Origin: JAHEFU01 sp041395205
GTDB lineage: Bacteria > 4484-113 > JAFGCY01
Reading direction: 5' to 3'
Length of the DNA stretch: 64,000 nucleotides
NCBI GenBank assembly: GCA_041395205.1
Contig: JAWLAZ010000001.1
Coordinates: forward strand, 372,001 to 436,000
Shown: positions 7,856 to 15,599 of the stretch, one piece after another
Layout: each line of letters opens with the position of its first letter
Position numbering within the stretch: position 1 is the first letter of the stretch
Program-made: the position numbers and the translations under genes
Notes under the pieces: generated by a model
What the model was told of the DNA's origin: nothing
What the model saw: only the letters and a program-made list of their open reading frames with translations
The model's database searches: none

Positions 7856-7926
7856 TGCATAACAGATTTACCTGATGCCGGGGAAATTGCAACTGTTATG
7901 CAGGGGGCAGGGCCTGACTGTTATGG
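7856..7926 (-). promoter_or_regulatory. MocR promoter region with three operator half-sites
   Basis: TGCATAACAG (7856-7865) and CTGTTATGCA (7893-7902) are perfect inverted repeats. CTGTTATGG (7918-7926) is a third, direct copy 25 bp further. The first site touches the start codon, so a bound protein would block expression. Paired sites are typical of dimeric MocR regulators. Confidence 0.55.
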
Positions 7927-7955
7927 CTTTCCTGCCGGTTGGGAGCGGTGGAGGA

Positions 7956-8129
7956 TCAGGCGGAGGCAGTGTAGTCCATCATGAAGATCACTTCGCGGGT
8001 GGCGAGGCCTTCCAGTACGGGGTTGCGGCGCAGTTCCATCAGCAGCAGCTCGAAGTCCCAGCTGCAGACAAGGTGGTTGTGAATGCCGGATTCCTCGAGC
8101 CTGATGGATTGAAGTTCTTCTGTCCGCAT
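7956..8129 (-). CDS. 57-aa small protein, WDFE(E/L)LL family, copy 1
   Basis: A 57-residue protein found by reading the minus strand by eye. ATG 8129 is preceded by GGGAGG at a proper distance. It contains SWDFELLLMELRRNPVLEG at residues about 23-41 and ends REVIFMMDYTASA. Two further copies (8354-8530 and 10510-10683) share the WDFE-LL--LR--PV-(R/E)G core, so the frame is under selection. There is no signal peptide or membrane segment; the core is likely an amphipathic helix. This copy has lost the YFAQA ending of the other two. A GATAAT box at 8224-8219 could serve as its promoter. The family is unknown to me. Confidence 0.65.
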   Translation of the reverse strand: MRTEELQSIRLEESGIHNHLVCSWDFELLLMELRRNPVLEGLATREVIFMMDYTASA

Positions 8130-8353
8130 GTCGTGATCCTCCCGTTCCTTCCCATTGGCAGATCTCCCATCCCTGGCCCCGGGAAACTGATCTGCATCAA
8201 TTGCCTAATCGCAGAAAGATTATCTGGAATTAGCCTGACTGAGAAGGGAATTTAATTAACAAGCCGTTAAATGGAAATCAAGCTGGAATTAACTATTCCA
8301 GAACTGAAATCCGGACTTGTTCTCAAAAGGGTCTGGATCACGCTCAGGCCACA

Positions 8354-8530
8354 TCAGGCCTGGGCAAAGTACTCCTTGGCAATCAGCGGTCCATTGCCGT
8401 GCTGGCCACGCAGCACCGGGTTTGCCCTCAGCTCCGCCAGCAGCTCCTCAAAGTCCCAGCTGCTCACAAGGTGCTGATGCCCGATCTCCTCGAAATAGCC
8501 CCGCTCTTCCCGATTTCCCTCAATCTGCAT
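8354..8530 (-). CDS. 58-aa small protein, WDFEELL family, copy 2
   Basis: Starts at ATG 8530 (MQIEGN) with GGAGG seven nucleotides upstream; a longer GTG start at 8542 would place the ribosome binding site inside the gene. Core SWDFEELLAELRANPVLRG at residues 24-42, then a variable GQHGNGP link and the ending AKEYFAQA, nearly identical to copy 3 (AREYFAQA). The upstream region (GGTTAAATTTCGGTA, then GGAATGCAGTGGAGGCA) is also conserved with copy 3, so the duplication includes promoter and leader. The product is predicted to be cytoplasmic. Its function is unknown; its repeated placement next to the Asp/Gly-rich lipoproteins suggests a connected role. Confidence 0.7.
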   Translation of the reverse strand: MQIEGNREERGYFEEIGHQHLVSSWDFEELLAELRANPVLRGQHGNGPLIAKEYFAQA

Positions 8531-8691
8531 GCTTGCCTCCACTGCATTCCGTACCTACAGCGAGCACTGCCTCCTGGCCTGACCAGTCCCTGTCAGTCGG
8601 CAGTCCATATTGATCATACCGAAATTTAACCGGAATTTCAGGAATATCCGGCGTTTTTCTCCATTTAAGGCAAGAACGGTGAATGCAATGC

Positions 8692-8724
8692 GAAAAAAAG
8701 TGGCCCCGCCATCCGCAGGGCCAC
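8692..8724 (-). terminator. intrinsic terminator of lipoprotein gene 8781-10247
   Basis: GTGGCCC (8700-8706) pairs with GGGCCAC (8718-8724); on the minus strand the stem is followed by a run of seven T. It lies 57 bp after the stop codon. Confidence 0.8.
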
Positions 8725-8780
8725 TCCACGTTCTCTGCAATTTGCCGGCGGCACCTCCCTGTGCCCCAGCCTGGTTTCAC

Positions 8781-10247
8781 TTACTTGTCGTCGCCGCCAC
8801 CCTTGCCGGAGTTGTCGTCGTCGCCTTCGTCATCATCGCCGCCGCCCTTGCCGGAGTTGTCATCGTCGCCGCCCTTGTCGTCACCGGCGCCGTCATCGTT
8901 GCCGTTGCCGCCATTGTCGTCACCGATGTCATCGCCGCCATTGTCGTCGCCTGCGCCGTCATCATTGCCGTTGCCACCGTTGTCACCGGCGCCGTCATCG
9001 TTGCCGTTGCCGCCGTTGTCATCACCGATGTCATCGCCGCCGTTGTCATCACCGCCGTTGCCGCCGCTGATGCCACTGTCCTCGAGCTTGACGCGGCGGG
9101 CATGCCAGCTGTCACCGCTCAGGTCGCCGGTGATCTCCACGAACATCCCGACCGCGAACAGGGCGGGGTCCGCATTGCGGTTGTCACCGATGCGCCAGAC
9201 GGTTTCGCCGCTGACGGAGAACTCCTGGCCGGCCACGGTGATCGTGCCCTCGCCGATGGCCTCGATCATGCCCTTGACCTCCAGCTCGTCGATGCCGGTG
9301 CCGTTGTCATCGCCGCCGTTGCCGGAGCCGATCCCGCTGAAGTCATCCTCGGTCTTGACCTTGCTCGCGATCCAGCCGCCGTTGCCGTCGCTGAAGCCCT
9401 CGACCTCGACGAAGGTTCCGCTGGTGAACAGGGCCGGGTCGGCATTGCGGTTGTCACCGATGCGCCAGGTGGTGCCGCTGCTGATGGCGAAGCTCGTGCC
9501 GCCCACCGTGATGCTCTCGGCGCTGATGCTCTCGATCAGTCCCTTGACCTCGAGCTCGTGCAGGCCGCTGTTGCTGTCATCGATGCTGCCGCCGCTGAAG
9601 CTGGTGTCCGGCAGTCCGTCGCCGTCGCTGTCATCGAAGCTGTCATCGAAGCTGCCGTCGTTGTTGTCATCCACGCGGGTCTCGCCGCCGCGGCGGCGGT
9701 GCTGGCGGCGATTCTGGTGATGGTTGCCGCTGTCATCGCTGCTCTTGAACTCGACCTCGATCGCGTCCAGCTGGCCGTCATTGTCGGAATCGCTCACGCC
9801 GATCTGCTGCAGGATCTCCATCACGGCCTGGTCAGCCAGGTCCACCGGGAAGTACAGCTCGATCTCGTCGAGGCGGCCGTCGCCGTCCAGATCCTCGGTG
9901 GACCTGAACTCGATCTTCACGAGGTAGCCGTCACCGCTGGGGATGCCCTTGAACTCGTACTTGCCGAGGCTGTCGGTCACATCCGTGCCCATCAGGCTGC
10001 CCGTGGAGGTGTTGATCAGGCTGACCAGCAGGCCGGCCAGACCGTCACCGACGGCGCTGGAGGCCTTCACATCCGTGCTCTGCAGCACCGTGCCATTGAC
10101 GTTGGTGGTTCCGGCAGCCACTCCGTTGCCGTTATCCACCGGCAACGGGGCGCTGGATCCGCCGCCGCCGCAGGACGCGATGGTCAGGCTGGTGATGACT
10201 GCCGCAAGCAGGCCGATGGCGTTGTTCTTGATTACCGTGTTGTTCAT
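8781..10247 (-). CDS. lipoprotein with Ca-binding type repeats, two DUF5666-like domains and an Asp/Gly/Asn tail
   Basis: Starts at ATG 10247 (MNNTVIKNN) with AGGAG upstream; the frame extends to 10340 but without a signal. Residues 1-25 are a lipoprotein signal ending LTIASC. Then comes a carboxypeptidase-regulatory-like segment (KYEFKGIPSGDGYLVKIEF), Asp-rich loops of thrombospondin type 3 style (DLDGDGRLDEIE, SDSDNDGQLDAIE, DDSDGDGLPD), and two repeats of a DUF5666-like domain (LIESISAESITVGG and MIEAIGEGTITVAG, each followed by WRIGDNRNADPALF). The last 100 residues are almost only Asp, Gly and Asn. The product should be an exported, calcium-binding surface or periplasmic lipoprotein. The gene at 11043-11888 is a shorter paralog without the DUF5666 pair. 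Confidence 0.8.
   Translation of the reverse strand: MNNTVIKNNAIGLLAAVITSLTIASCGGGGSSAPLPVDNGNGVAAGTTNVNGTVLQSTDVKASSAVGDGLAGLLVSLINTSTGSLMGTDVTDSLGKYEFKGIPSGDGYLVKIEFRSTEDLDGDGRLDEIELYFPVDLADQAVMEILQQIGVSDSDNDGQLDAIEVEFKSSDDSGNHHQNRRQHRRRGGETRVDDNNDGSFDDSFDDSDGDGLPDTSFSGGSIDDSNSGLHELEVKGLIESISAESITVGGTSFAISSGTTWRIGDNRNADPALFTSGTFVEVEGFSDGNGGWIASKVKTEDDFSGIGSGNGGDDNGTGIDELEVKGMIEAIGEGTITVAGQEFSVSGETVWRIGDNRNADPALFAVGMFVEITGDLSGDSWHARRVKLEDSGISGGNGGDDNGGDDIGDDNGGNGNDDGAGDNGGNGNDDGAGDDNGGDDIGDDNGGNGNDDGAGDDKGGDDDNSGKGGGDDDEGDDDNSGKGGGDDK
8795..9070. repeat. low-complexity coding repeat (Asp/Gly/Asn codons)
   Basis: Short reiterated units such as TTGTCGTCACCGATGTCATC encode the tail of the lipoprotein. 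Such tracts are prone to length change by recombination. Confidence 0.7.
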
Positions 10248-10279
10248 GTCAGTGCTCCTGTCTTGAATCTGATGTTGGT

Positions 10280-10342
10280 AGTGTACCGTCCAAGGAATCC
10301 CCGAAACAGGTTCACTAGTGGGGATTGTTGCCGGTGACACTT
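10280..10342 (-). promoter_or_regulatory. promoter and conserved upstream element of lipoprotein gene 8781-10247
   Basis: On the minus strand a TACACT -10 (10285-10280) lies 43 bp from the 14-mer TGCCGGTGACACTT (plus-strand 10329-10342). The paralogous lipoprotein gene has the same two elements at the same 43-bp distance, which suggests common regulation. Confidence 0.5.
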
Positions 10343-10509
10343 CTGTCAGGATTACGTTAGATACGGATGAATAAAGGCTAAACCGGATTGATGGTCAGCC
10401 GCAGGTGTCCTGTCGAGGAAGGCGTTTGAAAAAGTGGCACCTACCGCAACAGTTCTAATAGGGGTCATAAAGGGGACGCTTTGACGTCCGGGGCTCAAAG
10501 CTCAGGCCT

Positions 10510-10683
10510 TCAGGCCTGGGCGAAGTATTCCCGGGCCACGATGAAGCTGTCGTCCGTTTCACCGCGCATCACGGGATGGCGGCGCAGCTGGGCCAGCAGT
10601 TCCTCGAAGTCCCAGCGCTTCAGCAGCTGGGCGTAGTAGAGAGCGGCCCCGTTATCGTCATGCTGTAATTCCATTTCCCACAT
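10510..10683 (-). CDS. 57-aa small protein, WDFEELL family, copy 3
   Basis: Starts at ATG 10683 (MWEMELQ) with TTGGAGG upstream. Residues about 24-42 read RWDFEELLAQLRRHPVMRG and the protein ends AREYFAQA, closely matching copy 2. The stop codon lies in a palindrome (CAGGCCT/AGGCCTG) that may act as a weak 3' hairpin; copy 2 has a related CAGGCC/GGCCTG structure. The gene lies between the two paralogous lipoprotein genes on the same strand, so the arrangement is a tandem duplication of a lipoprotein plus small-protein unit. Confidence 0.7.
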   Translation of the reverse strand: MWEMELQHDDNGAALYYAQLLKRWDFEELLAQLRRHPVMRGETDDSFIVAREYFAQA

Positions 10684-10960
10684 GGTCTGCCTCCAATGCA
10701 TTCCCGCTACAGCTGCGGCCCTGCCGGACTTCCCTGTCCGCGGGCACTGTCCGATATTACCGGAATTTAACCTTTCCGCCGAGGGACACTACTCAGTGTT
10801 CTGAAAGGTTACACTCGCTTACATTTTTGTTACCTGATATCCACTTTGATACATATCAATATGTACTTCCACGGATTGCCGGAGGTCCGGCTGAGCGGGT
10901 GCCCTAATCGCCGGGGGAAAGCGCTGCAGAGCAGCTGCGCTGCTGCTCCAGCCTCCACAT

Positions 10961-10986
10961 AAAAAAAGGCCCCGGCATGCGGGGCC
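10961..10986 (-). terminator. intrinsic terminator of lipoprotein gene 11043-11888
   Basis: GGCCCCG (10968-10974) and CGGGGCC (10980-10986) form a stem with a 5-nt loop; on the minus strand it is followed by seven T. Confidence 0.85.
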
Positions 10987-11042
10987 TCTCCTGGATTGCG
11001 CGCGGGACAGCCTCCTGCCGTCCACGCCGTGGTTGGAACTGC

Positions 11043-11888
11043 TTAGTTGTCGTCGCCTGAGTCATCTCCGGAGTCGTCACCGGAGTCATCGCCGTTGTCG
11101 TCACCGGAGTCATCACCGCCGTTGTCGTCGCCGCCGTTGTCGTCGCCACCATTGTCATCACCGACATCATCGCCGCCATTGTCGTCCCCACCGTTGTCGT
11201 CGCCGATGTCATCGCCGCCGTTGTCGTCGCTGGAGTCATGGTCGTCATCGTCATCGGAGATGCCGTCGGCGTCGTGGTCATCGAAGCTGTCCTCGAAGTG
11301 GCCGTCGCCGTCATCATCAATCAGGGTCTCGCCGCTGCGGTGGCGGTGCTCACTGTGATGGTCCTCCACATGGCCGTGGTCATCGCTGAGATGGAACTCC
11401 ACTTCCACTGCATCGAACTCGCCGTCATCATCGGAGTCACTCACGCCGATGCGCTGCAGCAGCTGGGTGACGGACTGGTCGGACAGGTTGACCGGGAAGT
11501 TCAGCTCGACATGGTCCGGCGTTCCATCGCAGTCCAGATCCTGGCTGGATTCAAACTCAACCTTGATCATGTAGCCGTTGCCGCTGGGGACACCCTTGAA
11601 TTCATAATGTCCGCTGGCGTCGGTCACATCCGTGCCGAGCTTCTGGCCGCTGCTGTTCAGCAGGCCCACGAGGATCCCGGGCAGGCCGGCACCCACCGTG
11701 CTCGAAACCTTGACATCGCTGCCCTGCACCAGCTGGCCGCTGACATTGGTGGTGCCGGGGGCCACGCCATTGCCGGGATCCGGCAGGCCGGCTCCGCCGC
11801 CCCCGCCTCCGCAGGAAGCCAGGGCCAGTCCAGCCAGCAGGGTGGTGGAGGCGATGATACGATTTGTCCAGTTGATTGCGTGCTGCAT
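11043..11888 (-). CDS. lipoprotein with Asp-rich repeats and Asp/Gly/Asn tail, paralog of 8781-10247
   Basis: Starts at ATG 11888 (MQHAINWTNR) with GGAG upstream, giving 281 residues. The signal peptide ends LALASC. The middle shares GTTNVSGQLVQGSDVKVSS, YEFKGVPSGNGYMIKVEFESS and FPVNLSDQSVTQLLQRIGVSDSD with its paralog. A His-rich stretch (HGHVEDHHSEHRHRSG) follows, which could bind metal, then Asp loops (DDDGDGHFEDSFDDHDADG) and a tail of GGDD/SGDD units. Being exported and acidic it probably binds divalent cations at the cell surface; this is inferred from composition only. It is transcribed divergently from the MocR-type gene at 12169. Confidence 0.8.
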   Translation of the reverse strand: MQHAINWTNRIIASTTLLAGLALASCGGGGGGAGLPDPGNGVAPGTTNVSGQLVQGSDVKVSSTVGAGLPGILVGLLNSSGQKLGTDVTDASGHYEFKGVPSGNGYMIKVEFESSQDLDCDGTPDHVELNFPVNLSDQSVTQLLQRIGVSDSDDDGEFDAVEVEFHLSDDHGHVEDHHSEHRHRSGETLIDDDGDGHFEDSFDDHDADGISDDDDDHDSSDDNGGDDIGDDNGGDDNGGDDVGDDNGGDDNGGDDNGGDDSGDDNGDDSGDDSGDDSGDDN

Positions 11889-11921
11889 TTTGATTCTCCA
11901 GGTTCGCTTCAAGATGTGTTG

Positions 11922-11984
11922 AGTGTACCGACCACGATCAGGCTCTAACAGAGCCACTATCGGGGAATTGTGCCGGTGACACTT
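11922..11984 (-). promoter_or_regulatory. promoter and conserved upstream element of lipoprotein gene 11043-11888
   Basis: TACACT -10 (11927-11922) and the 14-mer TGCCGGTGACACTT (11971-11984), 43 bp apart exactly as at the paralog. The start codon is 33 nt from the -10. Confidence 0.5.
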
Positions 11985-12130
11985 GCAGTTGGCCCTGCCA
12001 GTTGATACACTGACACCTTAATAGATATCACTCCCTGCGGAGAATTCTCTGAAATGTCCCGAAATGATACAGGGTATCAGTTCCCGGGGCTTCTGCAAGT
12101 GTGCCTGCCCTTATTCGAAACAAGTGTCTC

Positions 12131-12159
12131 TTGATCAGGCCGGCCATAGCGGGGATACT
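12131..12159 (+). promoter_or_regulatory. promoter of MocR gene 12169
   Basis: TTGATC (12131-12136), 17-bp spacer, GATACT (12154-12159). The ATG at 12169 is 9 nt beyond, so transcription would begin at or just before the start codon. Confidence 0.65.
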
Positions 12160-12168
12160 TTCATTGCC

Positions 12169-13698
12169 ATGGACTTACGCATAGATAAAGACAGCGAGCA
12201 GCCGATCTACGAGCAGATCCGCAAGCAGATCGTGCAGCTCGTGCGTGACGGCCTGCTGCCCCCGGGCAGCAAGATCCCCTCCGTGCGGCAGCTGGCCCTG
12301 AAGCTCGGGGTCGGCAAGAACACGGTCAGCCAGGCCTACGATGAACTCTCAGCCGAGAGCATCATCGAGACCCGGCACGGCAGTGGTACCTATATCACTG
12401 ACAGCCCGGGGATCGCCATCGAGCACAACCTGCGCTCCCAGAAGGAGAACGGCAATGGTGAGGCCGGGCAGAAGATGCGCTGGGATCCCTATAACTTCCG
12501 CAGCGAATTCTTCGGCCTGCCGCGCAGCCCGCGGGATGAGGAACTGATTGACTTCACCAGAGCAACCCCGGATCCGGAGCTCTTCCCCTTCGAGCGGATC
12601 AAGCAGGTCTCCGCCAACATGCTCTGGTATCCCAAGGAATTCTTCTTCGATGTGGGACACCCCCAGGGTTACCAGCCGCTGGTGGAGCATCTCGAGAAGC
12701 AGATGGCGCTCAGCGGCGTGGCCATGGCAGAGGGTGAGAATGACATCATCATCACGGCAGGCTTCCGCCGCGCCCTGGACCTGATCCTCGGCTTCATCCT
12801 GCAGCCCGGTCAGAAGGTGGCAATTGAAGCCCCGAGCTACAGCGGCCTGCTGAATGTGCTGATTGCCAAGCGGGTCGGGATAGAGCCGGTGCCGATGGAC
12901 AGCGAAGGCATGGACACTGCCTACCTGGAGGGCCTGGTGCGGCGCGGGGAGATTTCCGCGGTGATCACGATCCCGACCTACCACAACCCGACCGGAATCA
13001 CGATGTCCCAGGCCCGGCGTGAGCACCTGCTGGAAATCGCCGCGCGCTACAACCTGCCGATCATCGAGGATGACTGGGGCCGCGAGCTGCGCTATGAAGG
13101 CGTGGCCCCGCCGCCCCTGAAGGCCATGGATACGGGTGGGCATGTGATCCACATCGGCACCTACAGCAAGGTCTTCCTGCCGGGGATGCGCATCGGCTGG
13201 ATGACGATCCCTTCGGAGATCGCCGTTCCGCAGCTGCGGGCCAAGCTTGGTCTGGACAGTGGTGATTCATTCTTCCTGCAGTCCCTGCTGCATGAATTCA
13301 TCATCAAGGGCCATTTCGCCAAGCATGTACGCAAGACCCTCAAGGAATACAAGAAGCGCCGCAATCTGATGGTGGATGCCCTGAATGCACACCTGCCCGA
13401 GGGTTGCAGCTTCGTTGAACCCCAGGGCGGCTTCTGCATCTGGCTGAACCTGCCTGAGAACATTATGTCCCTGCCGCTTCTGGGCCTGGCCCGCAAGGCG
13501 GATGTGGACTTCACACCGGCTAACCTGATGATGCCTGACCGCAAGGATCGGAACGGACTGCGTCTGAGTTTTTCCCGAGTGCGGATTGAGGACATTGAGG
13601 AAGGCATCAAGGCACTCTGCAGCGTCATCGGCGACTGCATTGACAACCCGGCGCTGCTCCAGGGCAGTGCTCATGAATATGAGGATCTGTTCCAATGA
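12169..13698 (+). CDS. MocR-type transcription factor (GntR domain plus aminotransferase domain)
   Basis: The frame opens at 12064, but the promoter at 12131-12159 sets the start at ATG 12169, giving 509 residues. The GntR winged helix covers residues about 8-72 (QPIYEQIRKQIVQLV, IPSVRQLALKLGVGKNTVSQAYDEL, IETRHGSGTYI). The aminotransferase domain follows with the PLP lysine in TYSKVFLPGMRIGW near residue 333, plus ITIPTYHNPTG and IIEDDWGRELRYEG. It differs clearly from the first MocR protein of the window. Its stop overlaps the start of the lipoprotein at 13695 by 4 nt, so the two are coupled. It is divergent from the Asp-rich lipoprotein gene, which could be its target. Confidence 0.88.
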   Translation: MDLRIDKDSEQPIYEQIRKQIVQLVRDGLLPPGSKIPSVRQLALKLGVGKNTVSQAYDELSAESIIETRHGSGTYITDSPGIAIEHNLRSQKENGNGEAGQKMRWDPYNFRSEFFGLPRSPRDEELIDFTRATPDPELFPFERIKQVSANMLWYPKEFFFDVGHPQGYQPLVEHLEKQMALSGVAMAEGENDIIITAGFRRALDLILGFILQPGQKVAIEAPSYSGLLNVLIAKRVGIEPVPMDSEGMDTAYLEGLVRRGEISAVITIPTYHNPTGITMSQARREHLLEIAARYNLPIIEDDWGRELRYEGVAPPPLKAMDTGGHVIHIGTYSKVFLPGMRIGWMTIPSEIAVPQLRAKLGLDSGDSFFLQSLLHEFIIKGHFAKHVRKTLKEYKKRRNLMVDALNAHLPEGCSFVEPQGGFCIWLNLPENIMSLPLLGLARKADVDFTPANLMMPDRKDRNGLRLSFSRVRIEDIEEGIKALCSVIGDCIDNPALLQGSAHEYEDLFQ

Positions 13699-15533
13699 TA
13701 CGGATGGGAATCACACTCCTGGCAATCCTGCTGCTGGCGTCCTGTACGACTGGCAACAGCGGGCTGACGCCGGACGGCCTGGATGGAGTCAGGCTGCTGG
13801 AGGGAACCTCCCCTGATGATGTACGGCTGAGCAGCAGCGGCAGCGAGCTGCTGCTGGAACTGCAGCCGGGCCGCAGCGGAGCCTTCGTGGAAATCACCCC
13901 GCCCTTTGATGCGCGCTTCTTCGAGGAGCAGTGGACAGCTGACAACGGCACGGTGCATCTGGTGCAGCCGGTTGGCAGCAGGCTGCAGATCGGCGTCGCC
14001 CCCACGGCGGAATACAACGGCCAGCCGGTCAGCCTGCGGCTCAGCCGGGGCAGCGTTGACAGAAGTCCGAGCGCACCGCCCCAGGGCAACATCAACAAGG
14101 TCCAGGACCTGACGGTGGCCGATCTCGGCGCTGGCAATGTGCTGATGCAGTGGACGGAGCTGAACTGGGCCGACTATGACCACAATGGCGAAGTCGGGAT
14201 CTCCGACATCACCCCGCTGGCGGTCTACTTCGGCCAGTCCGGCCCCTGGTTGCCGAGTGAGCCGCAGTACTGGGTGGACGGCGATGGCAACGGCCTGATC
14301 ACGCTGGCTGACATCACCCCGATCGCCGTCAATTTCAGCAACAGCGTCAAGGGCTACAACACCTATCGCGTGGCAGGCAGCACTCCGCCGGCCTTCGGCC
14401 TGCTGCAGTTCGCCCCCGCCAGTGAGGCACAGGTGAATCAGGGACTGCCCCGCACCTATTCAGTCACGGTCAGCAGCCCACCGGATGGGACCTTCACGGT
14501 CCGCCCAGTGGACTTCGGCGACCTGGAGGGGATTGAAAGCGTGGCTGCAGTGCTCAGCAGCGCACCCAATCTGGAAGTCAATCTCGACATCACCGGCCAG
14601 ATGCTCTATGACCAGACTACGGGCCTGCCCTCGACCTTCACCAATGACACCGTGATCCTGCGCATCATCGAGGACATTAAGGAAGTCAATGCCATCGAAT
14701 ACGGCACGGTCACGCCGCTGGCCAACGGCCAGTTCAGCGTCAGCGGCCTGCCCCAGGGCCAGAGCCTGTTCCTGCAGGTGGCCTACGAGCCGACCGTGGA
14801 TCTCGGCACCGGTGGAGCAAAGGCCCCGGCCCGTGCCGGCTCAGCCCTGTACCGCCGCGTCAGCGAGATCCCCGAGGGTGCCGAAGTCACGACGATCCCG
14901 CTGCGCCTGCCCGTCGGCGATGACCCGGTGGTGCTGGACACGGCGATCGACCTCGGGATGGTCAATCCCGCCGGCGGCTTCTTCGTCAACCTGGATGACA
15001 CCCAGAACATCCCCGGTGACAACCCGGCCACGCCCGCCGTCGAGAACGGCTACACCCTCCAGCGCGACCTGCGCCTGAACTATGTTGACAACCTGCTCTC
15101 CGGCGACACCAATGCCGATCTGAGCTTCGTGGATGAGCCGGAGCTGCGTGACAGCGACCGCGACTGCCTGAGTGCCAAGCGCGAGGAGCAGGTGCTTGAC
15201 GATGACGACGAGTACGAGAACCGGCCCGAGCTGGAGATCGAGGGCACGGTGACGGGCTTCGACCAGCTCAACGGACTGATCTTCCTCACGAACGCAATCA
15301 TCGAGGTCGGTGAGGTGGAGAAGCCGCTGCCCAATGACGTGGTGGTCTACTTCACCGAGTTCACGCCCTTCGAGTTCCGGGACAAGATCAATGACATCGA
15401 AGGCAAGCTCAACCCGGATGAGATCCTCGCCGGTGACCTGCTGAAGATCGATCTCTATGCCCTTGAGGACAGCGGCGACATCCTGCCCACCAAGTACTGG
15501 GTGGAGCATGTCCGCAAGGTGATCGACGACTAG
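13695..15533 (+). CDS. lipoprotein with dockerin-like EF-hand pair
   Basis: A 612-residue protein starting MIRMGITLLAILLLASC, a lipoprotein signal. The ATGA overlap with the upstream regulator indicates an operon. Near residues 158 and 195 are two Asp-rich loops, YDHNGEVGISDITPLAVYFG and GDGNGLITLADITPIAVNF, each a calcium loop followed by a helix as in dockerin type I repeats. The central part is beta-rich (several TYSVTVSSPPDG-like strands) and the C-terminal 100 residues (EIEGTVTGFDQLNGLIFL onward) recall DUF5666. The product is expected to be exported and lipid-anchored. The dockerin-like pair could fold with calcium or bind a partner; no cohesin is visible in the window. Confidence 0.75.
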   Translation: MIRMGITLLAILLLASCTTGNSGLTPDGLDGVRLLEGTSPDDVRLSSSGSELLLELQPGRSGAFVEITPPFDARFFEEQWTADNGTVHLVQPVGSRLQIGVAPTAEYNGQPVSLRLSRGSVDRSPSAPPQGNINKVQDLTVADLGAGNVLMQWTELNWADYDHNGEVGISDITPLAVYFGQSGPWLPSEPQYWVDGDGNGLITLADITPIAVNFSNSVKGYNTYRVAGSTPPAFGLLQFAPASEAQVNQGLPRTYSVTVSSPPDGTFTVRPVDFGDLEGIESVAAVLSSAPNLEVNLDITGQMLYDQTTGLPSTFTNDTVILRIIEDIKEVNAIEYGTVTPLANGQFSVSGLPQGQSLFLQVAYEPTVDLGTGGAKAPARAGSALYRRVSEIPEGAEVTTIPLRLPVGDDPVVLDTAIDLGMVNPAGGFFVNLDDTQNIPGDNPATPAVENGYTLQRDLRLNYVDNLLSGDTNADLSFVDEPELRDSDRDCLSAKREEQVLDDDDEYENRPELEIEGTVTGFDQLNGLIFLTNAIIEVGEVEKPLPNDVVVYFTEFTPFEFRDKINDIEGKLNPDEILAGDLLKIDLYALEDSGDILPTKYWVEHVRKVIDD

Positions 15534-15554
15534 GCGATTTGCCCACGGAATTCC

Positions 15555-15599
15555 GAAAGCCCGCCGGCGCTGAGTTACAATCGCGCTGTGCGGGCTTTC
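15555..15599 (+). promoter_or_regulatory. promoter of gene 15588 inside a 10-bp inverted repeat
   Basis: A TACAAT -10 (15576-15581) lies 6 nt before GTG 15588. GAAAGCCCGC (15555-15564) and GCGGGCTTTC (15590-15599) are perfect inverted repeats flanking it. The repeat could be an operator, or a terminator-like hairpin for the gene upstream. Confidence 0.5.

Noticed and set aside
8610..10337. 575-residue plus-strand open frame rich in Val/Ala/Ile
   Set aside because: It is the antisense shadow of the Asp/Gly-rich lipoprotein gene; its composition follows from the repeated GAC/GGC codons opposite.
11033..11389. Arg/His-rich plus-strand frame
   Set aside because: Shadow of the Asp-rich tail of the lipoprotein gene.
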